Below, in pieces: positions 1-6,490 of a stretch of 6,902 nucleotides of DNA. Each line of letters opens with the position of its first letter. Within the stretch, counting starts at the first letter, position 1. The position numbers were made by a program, and so were the translations under genes. The notes under the pieces are model-generated. The model was not told the DNA's origin. It worked only from the letters and a program-made list of their open reading frames with translations, and did no database searches. The DNA is from Bacteroidales bacterium (GTDB lineage Bacteria > Bacteroidota > Bacteroidia > Bacteroidales > WCHB1-69). The stretch spans positions 1-6,902 of the forward strand of contig JAQUGA010000131.1 in NCBI GenBank assembly GCA_028684405.1. The letters run 5' to 3'.

Positions 1-761
1 AATTGCTTAAAAAATGCAAACATTTCATCTACCATGTACCATGTGCCTAGCGAACCCAAATAAGAAACCACAAATTGTTTGGGCGAAATGTCTAATTTGT
101 CTCTCCATTGCTCTAAATCCTTTTCATCCACTTTCGAGCCGTCAAAATGATTCAAATCAGCACAGCAAGGGATAACTTTAATGTTTGTGTTTTCAAAACC
201 TTTCCACGAATGTATAATGTTGGCTCCAGCATGTGTTAAAGAAATAGAACAAAAAGCATTTTGCAAAAACTCTTTTTCTTTCTTTTTGAAAAATGTGTAA
301 ACCATTTTAAAAACAGGATTTTTCAAATTCCATAAACCTCCATCAACTCTTTCATCGGCATAAAAACCACGCATGTCAAAAAGAAATGGAATTCCTTTTT
401 GTTGCTGCAACATCCGTCCACCCATGGATGAGATGTGACTGCGGCAATGGCAAATGTCAATGGGATTGGATTTTTGCACTTGCCTGATTTTTCGTTTCAT
501 CTGAAAAACATCCCAAAGCGTAGACAAAATGGGTGGTTTTTTCGTATACATCATAGGTTGCCAGTCGATGGCATGTTTCTCACAAATCGATTCAATCAAT
601 GCTTTTCCATCTGCAAATCGTTCTTTTTTCTCAAATGACAAGATGGTAAAACGATAATTCAGTTTCGTCAAGCCAATGATGTAAGGCAGCACTTGCGACT
701 GGCCTAGAGGGTCTGTCATGCCATCATACGAGACATATAAAATATGTTTTTGGATTGACAT
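1..761 (-). CDS. Glycosyltransferase, GT-B/GT4-like, C-terminus beyond the window
   Basis: The frame is open from ATG at 761 to the left edge, giving 253 N-terminal residues with no stop. It begins MSIQKHILYVSYDGMTDPLG, followed by QSQVLPYI; this DPLGQSQVLPY start is characteristic of Bacteroidota glycosyltransferases annotated as family 4-like. Further on are CHCRSHISSMGG (104-115), a FDMRGFYADERVDGG stretch (128-142) and VIPCCADLNHF (196-206), which matches the inter-domain 'IPNGVD..F' segment of GT4 enzymes. YLGSLGTW (234-241) opens the C-terminal nucleotide-sugar-binding domain. The EX7E donor-binding motif would lie in the missing part, so donor and acceptor cannot be told. No signal peptide or membrane span is visible, so it is presumably cytoplasmic. 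It lies 16 bp downstream of murB on the same strand and is probably co-transcribed with it, suggesting a role in envelope or surface polysaccharide (inference). There is no Shine-Dalgarno; the leader is CTCAAAAA before ATG. Confidence 0.85.
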   Translation of the reverse strand, partial: MSIQKHILYVSYDGMTDPLGQSQVLPYIIGLTKLNYRFTILSFEKKERFADGKALIESICEKHAIDWQPMMYTKKPPILSTLWDVFQMKRKIRQVQKSNPIDICHCRSHISSMGGRMLQQQKGIPFLFDMRGFYADERVDGGLWNLKNPVFKMVYTFFKKKEKEFLQNAFCSISLTHAGANIIHSWKGFENTNIKVIPCCADLNHFDGSKVDEKDLEQWRDKLDISPKQFVVSYLGSLGTWYMVDEMFAFFKQ

Positions 762-777
762 TTTTTGAGATCTTAAT

Positions 778-1788
778 TTATAATATAATCACTTCGGGAT
801 CTAAAATAATTCCAAAAATATCCGACACATCCTGAATAATTGTTTTTGCCAAATCGTACATCTCCTTTCCAGAAGCTTTGCCGTGGTTTACAAGGACTAA
901 AGCTTGCTTTTCGTATACTCCAGCATCTCCAATGCGTTTTCCTTTCCAACCACATTTTTCGATAAGTTGACCCGCCGCTAGCTTTATTTTTCCATTGGGC
1001 AACTCCCAAAATACCAAATCGGAATGTTTTAGTTTTAATTCTTCAAAAAAGTCAGGTTCAATAATTGGGTTTTTGAAAAAACTACCGGCATTGGCAATTT
1101 CTTTGTGATCGGGCAATTTCTCTCTGCGTATTTCGCAAACTGCTTCGTAAACATCGTTTATGCTAGGGTTTTGAATGTTTTTCGAAGTTAAAAACCCGAC
1201 CAAAGAGTGGTAGTTTAGTTTTGGCTTGGCGTTTTTAGACAGTTTATAAACCACAGAAGTAATTAAAACTTTGTTTTTCAATTCACCCTTGAAAATTGAA
1301 TAGCGATAATTAAACTGACATTCCGAATTATATAAAACACGTTTTTCTCCACTTGGAATTTCCAATCCACGAACTTCATAAATTGTATCTTTGGCTTCAA
1401 CTCCGTACGCACCAATGTTTTGAACTGCCGAGCTGCCACATTTTCCAGGAATTAATCCCATGTTTTCGATGCCGCCAAAGTTTTGAGAAACACACCATTT
1501 CACAAAGTCGTCCCACTCTTCACCAGCAGCTACTTCAACCCACACTTCTTCTGCCGTTTCTTTCAGGATATTGATTCCTTTGTTGTTGATCCAGATAATG
1601 GTGCCTTCAAAATCACCCGTAAACAAAACATTGCTTCCGCCTGCCAAAATGTAAAACTTATTCTGCCAGTCGGTTCTGGTAAATAGCTCTTCAAAATTCT
1701 GGGGATGATCTATAGAGATGAATTTTTGAGCTTTTGCTTCAACTCCGAATGTGTTGTATGATTTTAAGGAAATGTCTTTTAAATACAT
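778..1788 (-). CDS. murB: UDP-N-acetylenolpyruvoylglucosamine reductase MurB
   Basis: MurB is the FAD enzyme that uses NADPH to reduce UDP-GlcNAc-enolpyruvate to UDP-MurNAc, the second committed step of cytoplasmic peptidoglycan precursor synthesis. The 336-residue product is close to the 342 residues of E. coli MurB and has the type I layout. Visible motifs are NTFGVEA (12-18), the FAD-binding LAGGSNVLF (48-56), IPGKCGSSAVQNIGAYGVE (113-131), and YRYSIF (161-166), whose Arg162 corresponds to E. coli Arg159. NAGSFFKNP (233-241) carries Ser236, the proton donor equivalent to Ser229. AAGQLIEKCGWKG (271-283) follows, and the terminal LDPEVIIL has Glu332, equivalent to Glu325. All key residues are present. 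The start is fixed by MYLKDISLKSYNTFG, which aligns with the usual N-terminus. It is the first gene of a probable two-gene unit with the glycosyltransferase and is divergent from the gene at 1896. Confidence 0.97.
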   Translation of the reverse strand: MYLKDISLKSYNTFGVEAKAQKFISIDHPQNFEELFTRTDWQNKFYILAGGSNVLFTGDFEGTIIWINNKGINILKETAEEVWVEVAAGEEWDDFVKWCVSQNFGGIENMGLIPGKCGSSAVQNIGAYGVEAKDTIYEVRGLEIPSGEKRVLYNSECQFNYRYSIFKGELKNKVLITSVVYKLSKNAKPKLNYHSLVGFLTSKNIQNPSINDVYEAVCEIRREKLPDHKEIANAGSFFKNPIIEPDFFEELKLKHSDLVFWELPNGKIKLAAGQLIEKCGWKGKRIGDAGVYEKQALVLVNHGKASGKEMYDLAKTIIQDVSDIFGIILDPEVIIL

Positions 1789-1799
1789 CGCTTTTTTTG

Positions 1800-1807
1800 C
1801 AAAAATA
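1800..1807 (-). promoter_or_regulatory. Possible -7 box for murB
   Basis: Read on the minus strand this is TATTTTTG, an exact match to the Bacteroidota TAnnTTTG -7 element. The only upstream TTG is 13 bp away, shorter than usual for a -33 box. The implied transcription start lies only about five bases before the murB ATG, so the leader would be nearly absent. It is the only match in the divergent region on this strand, but the position makes it uncertain. Confidence 0.35.
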
Positions 1808-1870
1808 AGCTTTTTTCGAGCAATTATAATTTCATCTTGATAAAATATCGCTTATTAATAAAAATCATTC

Positions 1871-1878
1871 TATATTTG
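1871..1878 (+). promoter_or_regulatory. Probable -7 promoter box for the gene at 1896
   Basis: TATATTTG matches the Bacteroidota TAnnTTTG -7 consensus exactly. A start site about six bases downstream would give a leader of about ten bases before ATG 1896. No TTG lies at the expected -33 distance; the nearest is at 1837-1839, which is too far. An identical octamer precedes the UbiD-family gene. Confidence 0.6.
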
Positions 1879-1895
1879 TATTCTAAAATCACTTC

Positions 1896-2435
1896 ATGAA
1901 AAGTTCTGGTTTAAAATCAATATCAATTTCTTTGGCACTCATAATGCTCATTTCATCTTTGAGTATTATGAAAAACAATGCTCGAAAGACTTATGTGCAA
2001 AGAGATGTTGTAAGCACAGAGCTTCAATTATTGGTCCTTGAAAAAAATGTCAAAGCCTTTAATAATGCAATGGGATGCAGCGTTTTAATGAGCGATTTTG
2101 AAAGCTCCTATTATATCGGTGATTTTGAGTTTAATGGAAAGGCTTATGATGTTTTATTGTCAAAAATAGATGGCGAATATGTTTACAGCCTCTTTCATCA
2201 TTTGAATAATCAAAGTATAAAATCCTTAATAGAGAAGGTTTTGGATCAACAAAATCAAACCCCCGATAAAAACACTTTGGCTAAAAATCACAGTTTGGTG
2301 GTTTTGATGTATTATTCTAGCAGCTCAGATTTTAATCCATTTTTGTCTGAATCTGAAAAGAGGTTTTTCATATTTTCACAAGAAATAACTGGTCAATTTG
2401 CTTCATCGATTTTTGTTCCGCCTTGTCGAGCTTAG
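1896..2435 (+). CDS. Hypothetical protein with N-terminal hydrophobic segment, 179 aa
   Basis: I do not recognise this protein. The N-terminus is MKSSGLKS followed by a hydrophobic stretch at about residues 9-25 (ISISLALIMLISSLSIM) and then a basic MKNNARK. This reads better as an uncleaved membrane anchor with a short cytoplasmic tail than as a classical signal peptide, because no obvious small-residue cleavage site follows. The rest is soluble-looking: DFESSYYIGDFEFNGKAYDV (67-86) alternates acidic and aromatic residues, residues 105-131 are polar and Gln/Asn/Lys-rich, and a SLVVLMYYSSSSDF strand (133-146) follows. It ends in the unusual tail FVPPCRA. There are only two cysteines (61 and 177). 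Support for it being real comes from normal codon use for the window, the exact TATATTTG promoter box just upstream and the absence of a competing frame. It shares no promoter with its neighbours, so context gives no function. Confidence 0.75.
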   Translation: MKSSGLKSISISLALIMLISSLSIMKNNARKTYVQRDVVSTELQLLVLEKNVKAFNNAMGCSVLMSDFESSYYIGDFEFNGKAYDVLLSKIDGEYVYSLFHHLNNQSIKSLIEKVLDQQNQTPDKNTLAKNHSLVVLMYYSSSSDFNPFLSESEKRFFIFSQEITGQFASSIFVPPCRA

Positions 2436-2671
2436 GTTTACTATCTGTTTTTTGTGATTCTTTCATAAAAAAAACAAGTGCTTATTAAATCGAGTTTTAA
2501 ACAATTTTATAGAAGAAATAATAAGTATTTTTTTGTGTGTGACATAGATGACTAGTTTTTTTGTGAAAGAAGAAATATCGTAAAAGTACAATTCAAAGAT
2601 TCCTATGAATAAAAGAATAGCTTACAAATGAGTGAAATTAATTTTTAAAATCTAAAATAAAAAAATAAAGA
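2436..2671. other. AT-rich 236-bp intergenic spacer and leader of the protease gene
   Basis: I found no gene here on either strand and no exact TAnnTTTG box for the downstream protease. The nearest candidates are TATTTTTTTG (2526-2535) and TAGTTTTTTTG (2553-2563), which have two or three extra bases inside the element. If either is used, the protease mRNA would carry a leader of at least 100 bases, long compared with the neighbouring genes. The last 25 bases before ATG 2672 are almost pure A/T with no Shine-Dalgarno. Confidence 0.5.
2476..2534 (+). terminator. Possible weak terminator after the hypothetical gene
   Basis: CTTATTA (2481-2487) pairs perfectly with TAATAAG (2519-2525), and the stem extends to 2476/2530 with two G-U pairs, making 12 bp. 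A run of seven T follows or overlaps the right arm (2528-2534). The loop is long (31 bases) and the stem is nearly all A/U, so it would be weak. The position, 40 bases after the stop at 2435, suits a terminator. Confidence 0.3.
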
Positions 2672-4378
2672 ATGAAATCAAAAAAAATAATGACTGCAAT
2701 GTTGCTCTGTTTTTCATTTTTCGGATATTCTCAAAATATCTCTGTGGAGTATGCCAAAAATATTGCGATTGGTCAGTTTCAACGTATAAATCCGAACAAA
2801 AACAACAATGTTGAGAATATTACCGCTTTTAAAAGCATTGCAAAAAATAATATTGAATTTCTGTATGTATTTAATTTCGAAAATGGGTTTGTGATAACCT
2901 CTACCTATGATTGTTTTGCTCCCATTATTGGATATTCAAGTTCATCTACTTTTCCCATGGAAAATACACCAGAAATAATCCAAGATTGGTTATCGACCTA
3001 CGTTGATGGAATGGATAACGCAATCAAAAACGCAGACGTGTTGGTTCGAGATTCAAAATGGGATGAAATCAACCAAAAAACAAATAATAATATCATTGTG
3101 GGAATTCCGGCTTTGATGACCAGTCGTTGGAATCAAGGTGGTTCGTATAACGACTCTTGTCCTGCACATCCCGCGGGTCCCAATGGACGCTGTTATGCCG
3201 GATGTGTGGCCACTGCAATGGGACAAGTAATGTATTATTACAAACATCCTCAGCAGGGTGTTGGGAGCAGTTATTACGAACATCCACATTATGGCGTTTT
3301 GCAAGTAAATTATGGCAATACAACATACAATTGGCAGCAAATGGGTAATACAGCAACCACAGGTACACGTGGCGAAATTTCTAAATTATTGTACCATTGT
3401 GGAGTTTCTGTGGATATGAACTACACTCCCATTGCATCTGGTTCTCATACCGAGCTTACCGTTAATGCATTGCGAAATCACTTTAATTACGCACCCGAAA
3501 TTAGTTATGTCAGCAGAAGTGCCATGAGTCCATCCTTTTGGAGAAGACTGATCATTGATAATTTATATCAACACAAACCTGTAATCTATTCTGGAGCTGG
3601 CGGTTCGGGTGGTCATGCTTGGGTTTGCGATGGCGTTAATGATTCGCTCTATTTTCATATGAATTGGGGCTGGAGTGGAGCAGGAAATGGATATTTTTTG
3701 CTCGACGAACTAAATTCCGGAAATGGCGATTTTTCCTCAAATCAAGGTGCTGTTGTTAATATTGCTCCATCTGGACGTGAATTTTGCTTTCAACCCAAAG
3801 AGTATTTCGAAACAGAAATGACTTTTAGCGACGGAAGTGGAAATAATCCTTATAAAAACAATACCGATTGCTACTATTATATCCGCAGTGATTCTGCAAA
3901 AATCAGAGTCAATTTTATCTATTTTAATACCGAAGAAGATGTTGATGTATTATCAATTTATGATGGTGAAGATGAAACTGCTCCCTTAATTGGTCAATTT
4001 TCTGGCAATACCATGCCTGCTGATTTCTATTCTACAGGGCCAAATCTTCTCTTGCGTTTTAAAACCAACGAAACAGTACAAAAACAAGGTTGGGAATTGA
4101 GATATATTGGTTTGGGACCCCACGCTGGAATTGATGATTTTGACTTTTCCAAAAGCATTAAAATGTATCCCAATCCTGCTTCTGATTTGATCAATGTTGA
4201 ATTGAAGAAAGATGATATTGTGGAAATATACAATGTAAATGGAAGTCAAGTTAAGCACATCTCCAAAGTTGTCAACGACGTTCTTCAAATTGATATTCGT
4301 GATTTGCCAAAAGGTGTATACATTCTTAAAATCAAACGAGATAATGTAATTGCGAATAAAAAAATGATAAAACTCTAA
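2672..4378 (+). CDS. Secreted C10 (streptopain-like) cysteine protease with CUB-like domain and T9SS tail
   Basis: This is a 568-residue secreted papain-fold protease of MEROPS family C10 (SpeB of Streptococcus, interpain, PrtT). The signal peptide is residues 1-20 with cleavage at GYS|QN. A Spi-type propeptide spans about 21-135, with LYVFNFENGFVITSTYD (64-80) and PIIGYSSSSTF (84-94). The catalytic domain covers about 145-367: the nucleophile is Cys178 in AGCVATAMGQVMYY, the base is His315 in GGHAWVCDG, and NWGWSG (331-336) matches the oxyanion/Trp motif. A CUB-like domain follows (about 371-479), with Cys372 and Cys400 as its probable disulfide and LSIYDG (427-432). The C-terminal sorting domain (about 497-568) starts MYPNPASD and ends KKMIKL, as expected for export by the type IX system and surface attachment or release. 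The family makes the zymogen mature by autocleavage. It is closed by a strong terminator and preceded by a long leader, so it is likely its own unit. Its substrate is unknown; it could feed on external protein or act on hosts or competitors. Confidence 0.93.
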   Translation: MKSKKIMTAMLLCFSFFGYSQNISVEYAKNIAIGQFQRINPNKNNNVENITAFKSIAKNNIEFLYVFNFENGFVITSTYDCFAPIIGYSSSSTFPMENTPEIIQDWLSTYVDGMDNAIKNADVLVRDSKWDEINQKTNNNIIVGIPALMTSRWNQGGSYNDSCPAHPAGPNGRCYAGCVATAMGQVMYYYKHPQQGVGSSYYEHPHYGVLQVNYGNTTYNWQQMGNTATTGTRGEISKLLYHCGVSVDMNYTPIASGSHTELTVNALRNHFNYAPEISYVSRSAMSPSFWRRLIIDNLYQHKPVIYSGAGGSGGHAWVCDGVNDSLYFHMNWGWSGAGNGYFLLDELNSGNGDFSSNQGAVVNIAPSGREFCFQPKEYFETEMTFSDGSGNNPYKNNTDCYYYIRSDSAKIRVNFIYFNTEEDVDVLSIYDGEDETAPLIGQFSGNTMPADFYSTGPNLLLRFKTNETVQKQGWELRYIGLGPHAGIDDFDFSKSIKMYPNPASDLINVELKKDDIVEIYNVNGSQVKHISKVVNDVLQIDIRDLPKGVYILKIKRDNVIANKKMIKL

Positions 4379-4398
4379 AATTACTTAAGATGTTTTTT

Positions 4399-4454
4399 AT
4401 TGTAAAATGGTTATTCTGACAAAGAGTAACCATTTTACAATTATATATTTTTTT
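4399..4454 (+). terminator. Strong rho-independent terminator of the protease gene
   Basis: TTGTAAAATGGTTA (4400-4413) is exactly complementary to TAACCATTTTACAA (4427-4440). The stem runs from 4399-4417 to 4423-4441: 19 pairs with one G-U (4414/4426) and a five-base GACAA loop. It is followed by TTATATATTTTTTTC as the U-tract. It starts 21 bases after the protease stop. No T-run follows it on the minus strand, so it should work for plus-strand transcripts only. It isolates the protease from the UbiD-family gene. Confidence 0.93.
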
Positions 4455-4473
4455 CAGCTTGATGAAAAAATCT

Positions 4474-4481
4474 TATATTTG
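4474..4481 (+). promoter_or_regulatory. Probable -7 promoter box of the UbiD-family gene
   Basis: TATATTTG is an exact TAnnTTTG element, identical to the one at 1871-1878. A T-run at 4448-4454 sits at about the -33 distance, although a clean TTG occurs only 12 bp upstream (4459-4461). A start near 4487 would give a leader of about 12 bases (AAACATAAATTT) before ATG 4500. The box lies just after the terminator, so this gene is transcribed separately from the protease. Confidence 0.65.
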
Positions 4482-4499
4482 TAAAAAAAACATAAATTT

Positions 4500-6362
4500 A
4501 TGCCGTTTTCAAGTATCCAAGGTCTTATCAATGAACTTAAATATCGTAATGATATTCATGTTATTTCGGAGTTTGTTTCGCCCGAACTGGAGAGTACCGA
4601 AATCAATGATCGAATAATCAAAAACGGCGATGGAAAAGCCATTTTGTTTAATAATAATGGAACAGAATTTCCTCTTTTGCTAAACATGTACGGTTCCGAA
4701 GAGCGAATGAATTTGATTTTAGGAACTCAAAACATGGATGAAATTGGGGAGCGAATTAAAAATATGATGGCAGAAGCCACCAAGCCTAGTTCTTCATTTT
4801 TTAGTCAGTTTTCGAAGTTGCCCATGTTAAAAGAAATTGCTTCGTGGATGCCAACTAGAAGTAAGCGAAAGGCTCTTTGTCAGCAACTTATCATGCAGCA
4901 AGTTGATTTGTCGTCCATTCCAATCCCAAAATGCTGGCCACACGATGGTGGAAAATTTATTACTTTGCCGATGGTTCACACCATCAATCCAGAAACAGGA
5001 GTTGGGAATGTGGGTATGTACCGCATGCAGGTTTTGGACAATCAAACAACGGGAATGCATTGGCATTTGCACAAAGATGGTGCTCGGCATTATGAAATGT
5101 ACAAAAAAAGAGGCGAACAAATGCCTGTTTCGGTGGCTATTGGCGGGGATCCAGTTTTGGCGTATTGTGCGTCAGCACCGCTACCAGAAGCCATTGATGA
5201 ATATATGTTGGCAGGATTTCTGCGACAAAACAATGTGAGATTGGTAAAATGTTTAACCAATGATATTTATGTGCCAGCAGATGCCGATTTTATCCTTGAA
5301 GGATATATTGATACTTCGGAAGATTTTGTGATGGAAGGGCCTTTTGGTGATCATACTGGCTATTATTCTTTAGCGGATTTATATCCTAAATTTCACATTA
5401 CGATGATTACGCATCGCGTGGATGCCGTTTATCCTGCTACTATTGTTGGAGTGCCGCCACAAGAGGATCGTTGGATGGGAAAAGCCACAGAACGTATTTT
5501 TTTGTCGCCCATCCAAATGACCATCAGTCCGGATATTTTAGATTTGAATTTGCCCTATCAAGGCGGTTTTCATAATATTTCTATTGTCAAAATTAATCAA
5601 CAGTATCCAGGTCAAGCAAACTCCACGATGAATGCACTTTGGGGAGCCGGACAAATGATGTTTAATAAAATCATGATTATTGTATCTGAAAATGTCGATC
5701 CTCATAATGCCGATGAAGTTTTGAAAGCCATTTCGAACATTGATATTGAAAATGATATTTTGTTTACAAAAGGTCCAGCCGATGTACTCGATCATTCTGG
5801 TAGAAAATTCGCAAAAAGTGGAAAAATAGGAATTGATGCGACAAAAAACTCATCTTCGGATGTGGAAATTTCTGTTGATATTGAGGATTTGAAATTGATG
5901 TTTCCAGATTTGAAAATCAACACTTCATATGTGGAAAATAAACACAGCATTTTGCTTTTTGGAATGGATGAAAAGGAAAGTGATCAAGTTTTTAAAATTT
6001 CAAAAAAAATCTTGGACAGTGGATTTGTAAAAGGAGTGAAGATCTTTTTGTTTTTTGACAAATCGCTAAATTTGAATAATTTCGATTATGTCTTATGGCA
6101 AGTTTCTGGGAATATCGATCCTGCTTTTGATTGCCAAATTATAGAAGGCAAAAATGGAAAATCCTTGTGCGTTGATGCTTGTTCAAAAACCGATCGGAAA
6201 GATTTTACCCGAAATTGGCCCAATGTTATTGTGATGGATGATGAGACCATTAAAGAAATCGATCAAAAATGGCTTTCCTATAACATCGGATCTTTTTTAG
6301 AATCTCCTTCTCATGAGTTAAAAGAGATGGTGAAAAACGAGGGAGCTGTTGCGAATAGTTGA
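4500..6362 (+). CDS. UbiD-family prenylated-FMN decarboxylase, long Bacteroidota form
   Basis: UbiD-family enzymes reversibly decarboxylate aromatic or unsaturated carboxylates using prenylated FMN and a divalent metal, in the cytoplasm. Signature segments line up with E. coli UbiD: NPETGVGNVGMYRMQVLD (163-180), with Asn170 as the likely metal ligand and Arg175 in the cofactor pocket; PVSVAIGGDP (209-218); the EYMLAGFL segment with Glu234; VKCLTNDIYVPADADFILEG (249-268); EGPFGDHTGYY (279-289); and INQQYPGQA (365-373). The acidic residues expected at the active site are present. At 620 residues it is about 120 longer than E. coli UbiD (497). The extra part is mostly C-terminal (about 455-620) and includes VLWQVSGNIDP (531-541) and a WP segment (573-574). 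Bacteroidota make menaquinone rather than ubiquinone, so a menaquinone-pathway or other aromatic-acid role is more likely than ubiquinone synthesis (inference). No UbiX prenyltransferase gene is in view. The stop codon lies at the start of the GAAAGTT repeat array. Confidence 0.92.
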   Translation: MPFSSIQGLINELKYRNDIHVISEFVSPELESTEINDRIIKNGDGKAILFNNNGTEFPLLLNMYGSEERMNLILGTQNMDEIGERIKNMMAEATKPSSSFFSQFSKLPMLKEIASWMPTRSKRKALCQQLIMQQVDLSSIPIPKCWPHDGGKFITLPMVHTINPETGVGNVGMYRMQVLDNQTTGMHWHLHKDGARHYEMYKKRGEQMPVSVAIGGDPVLAYCASAPLPEAIDEYMLAGFLRQNNVRLVKCLTNDIYVPADADFILEGYIDTSEDFVMEGPFGDHTGYYSLADLYPKFHITMITHRVDAVYPATIVGVPPQEDRWMGKATERIFLSPIQMTISPDILDLNLPYQGGFHNISIVKINQQYPGQANSTMNALWGAGQMMFNKIMIIVSENVDPHNADEVLKAISNIDIENDILFTKGPADVLDHSGRKFAKSGKIGIDATKNSSSDVEISVDIEDLKLMFPDLKINTSYVENKHSILLFGMDEKESDQVFKISKKILDSGFVKGVKIFLFFDKSLNLNNFDYVLWQVSGNIDPAFDCQIIEGKNGKSLCVDACSKTDRKDFTRNWPNVIVMDDETIKEIDQKWLSYNIGSFLESPSHELKEMVKNEGAVANS

Positions 6363-6404
6363 AAAGTTTGAAAGTAGAAAGTTGAAAGTTTGAAAGTTGA
6401 AAGT
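6361..6404. repeat. Degenerate GAAAGTT tandem array
   Basis: Six head-to-tail units follow the stop of the UbiD-family gene: GAAAAGTTT, GAAAGTA, GAAAGTT, GAAAGTTT, GAAAGTT and a final GAAAGT. The first unit begins with the last two bases of the TGA stop (6360-6362). The same motif resumes at 6491-6504 after an 87-bp interruption. Unit length varies between six and nine bases, so it is not a clean microsatellite. Confidence 0.8.
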
Positions 6405-6405
6405 C

Positions 6406-6487
6406 CCGAAAAATAAAAAATCTTTGATTTTTATGATTTTTCGAGGATGCTCGAACAAAAACAAATTGAAAATTTGTTTTTGTTCGG
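6406..6487. repeat. Small palindromic element with CCGAA...TTCGG ends (MITE/REP-like candidate)
   Basis: The left end CCGAAAAATAAAAAA (6406-6420) and the reverse complement of the right end, CCGAACAAAAACAAA (6487-6473), agree at 12 of 15 positions, so the segment has imperfect terminal inverted repeats. Its left half folds as 6407-6422 with 6426-6443 (two-base bulge, TTT loop). Its right half folds as a perfect 16-bp stem, 6452-6467 with 6471-6486, around a GAA loop. Exact 13-bp copies of TGAAAGTTGAAAG sit outside it at 6391-6403 and 6491-6503. There is no coding potential. It could be a non-autonomous mobile element or a convergent-gene transcription barrier; neither hairpin is followed by a proper T-tract. 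Confidence 0.5.
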
Positions 6488-6490
6488 CAG

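Noticed and set aside
435..638. 67-codon plus-strand open frame
   Set aside because: It lies wholly antisense to the glycosyltransferase, whose minus-strand frame shows clear family motifs; the product has no recognisable features.
1896..2435. Assignment to the small Bacteroidota HYC_CC_PP-type family because of the Pro-Pro tail
   Set aside because: The protein lacks the HYC and paired-cysteine motifs that define that group and is longer; a shared PP near the end is not enough.
3053..3368. Overlapping minus-strand open frames of 91-95 codons inside the protease gene
   Set aside because: They are antisense to the C10 catalytic domain, carry unusual His/Cys/Ile-rich composition and have no promoter box; they are shadows of the real frame.
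1896..4378. Hypothetical protein as dedicated inhibitor or chaperone of the C10 protease
   Set aside because: The genes are 236 bp apart with separate apparent signals, and the hypothetical protein shows no resemblance to the Spi-type propeptide of the protease.
4837..5238. 133-codon plus-strand open frame within the UbiD-family gene
   Set aside because: It overlaps conserved UbiD core motifs in another frame, and its Cys/Trp-rich composition is unlike a real protein.
6452..6486. Classical rho-independent terminator for either convergent gene
   Set aside because: The 16-bp stem is perfect but is followed by GCAGTG on the plus strand and GAGCATCC on the minus strand, with no T-tract, so it is listed as part of the palindromic element instead.
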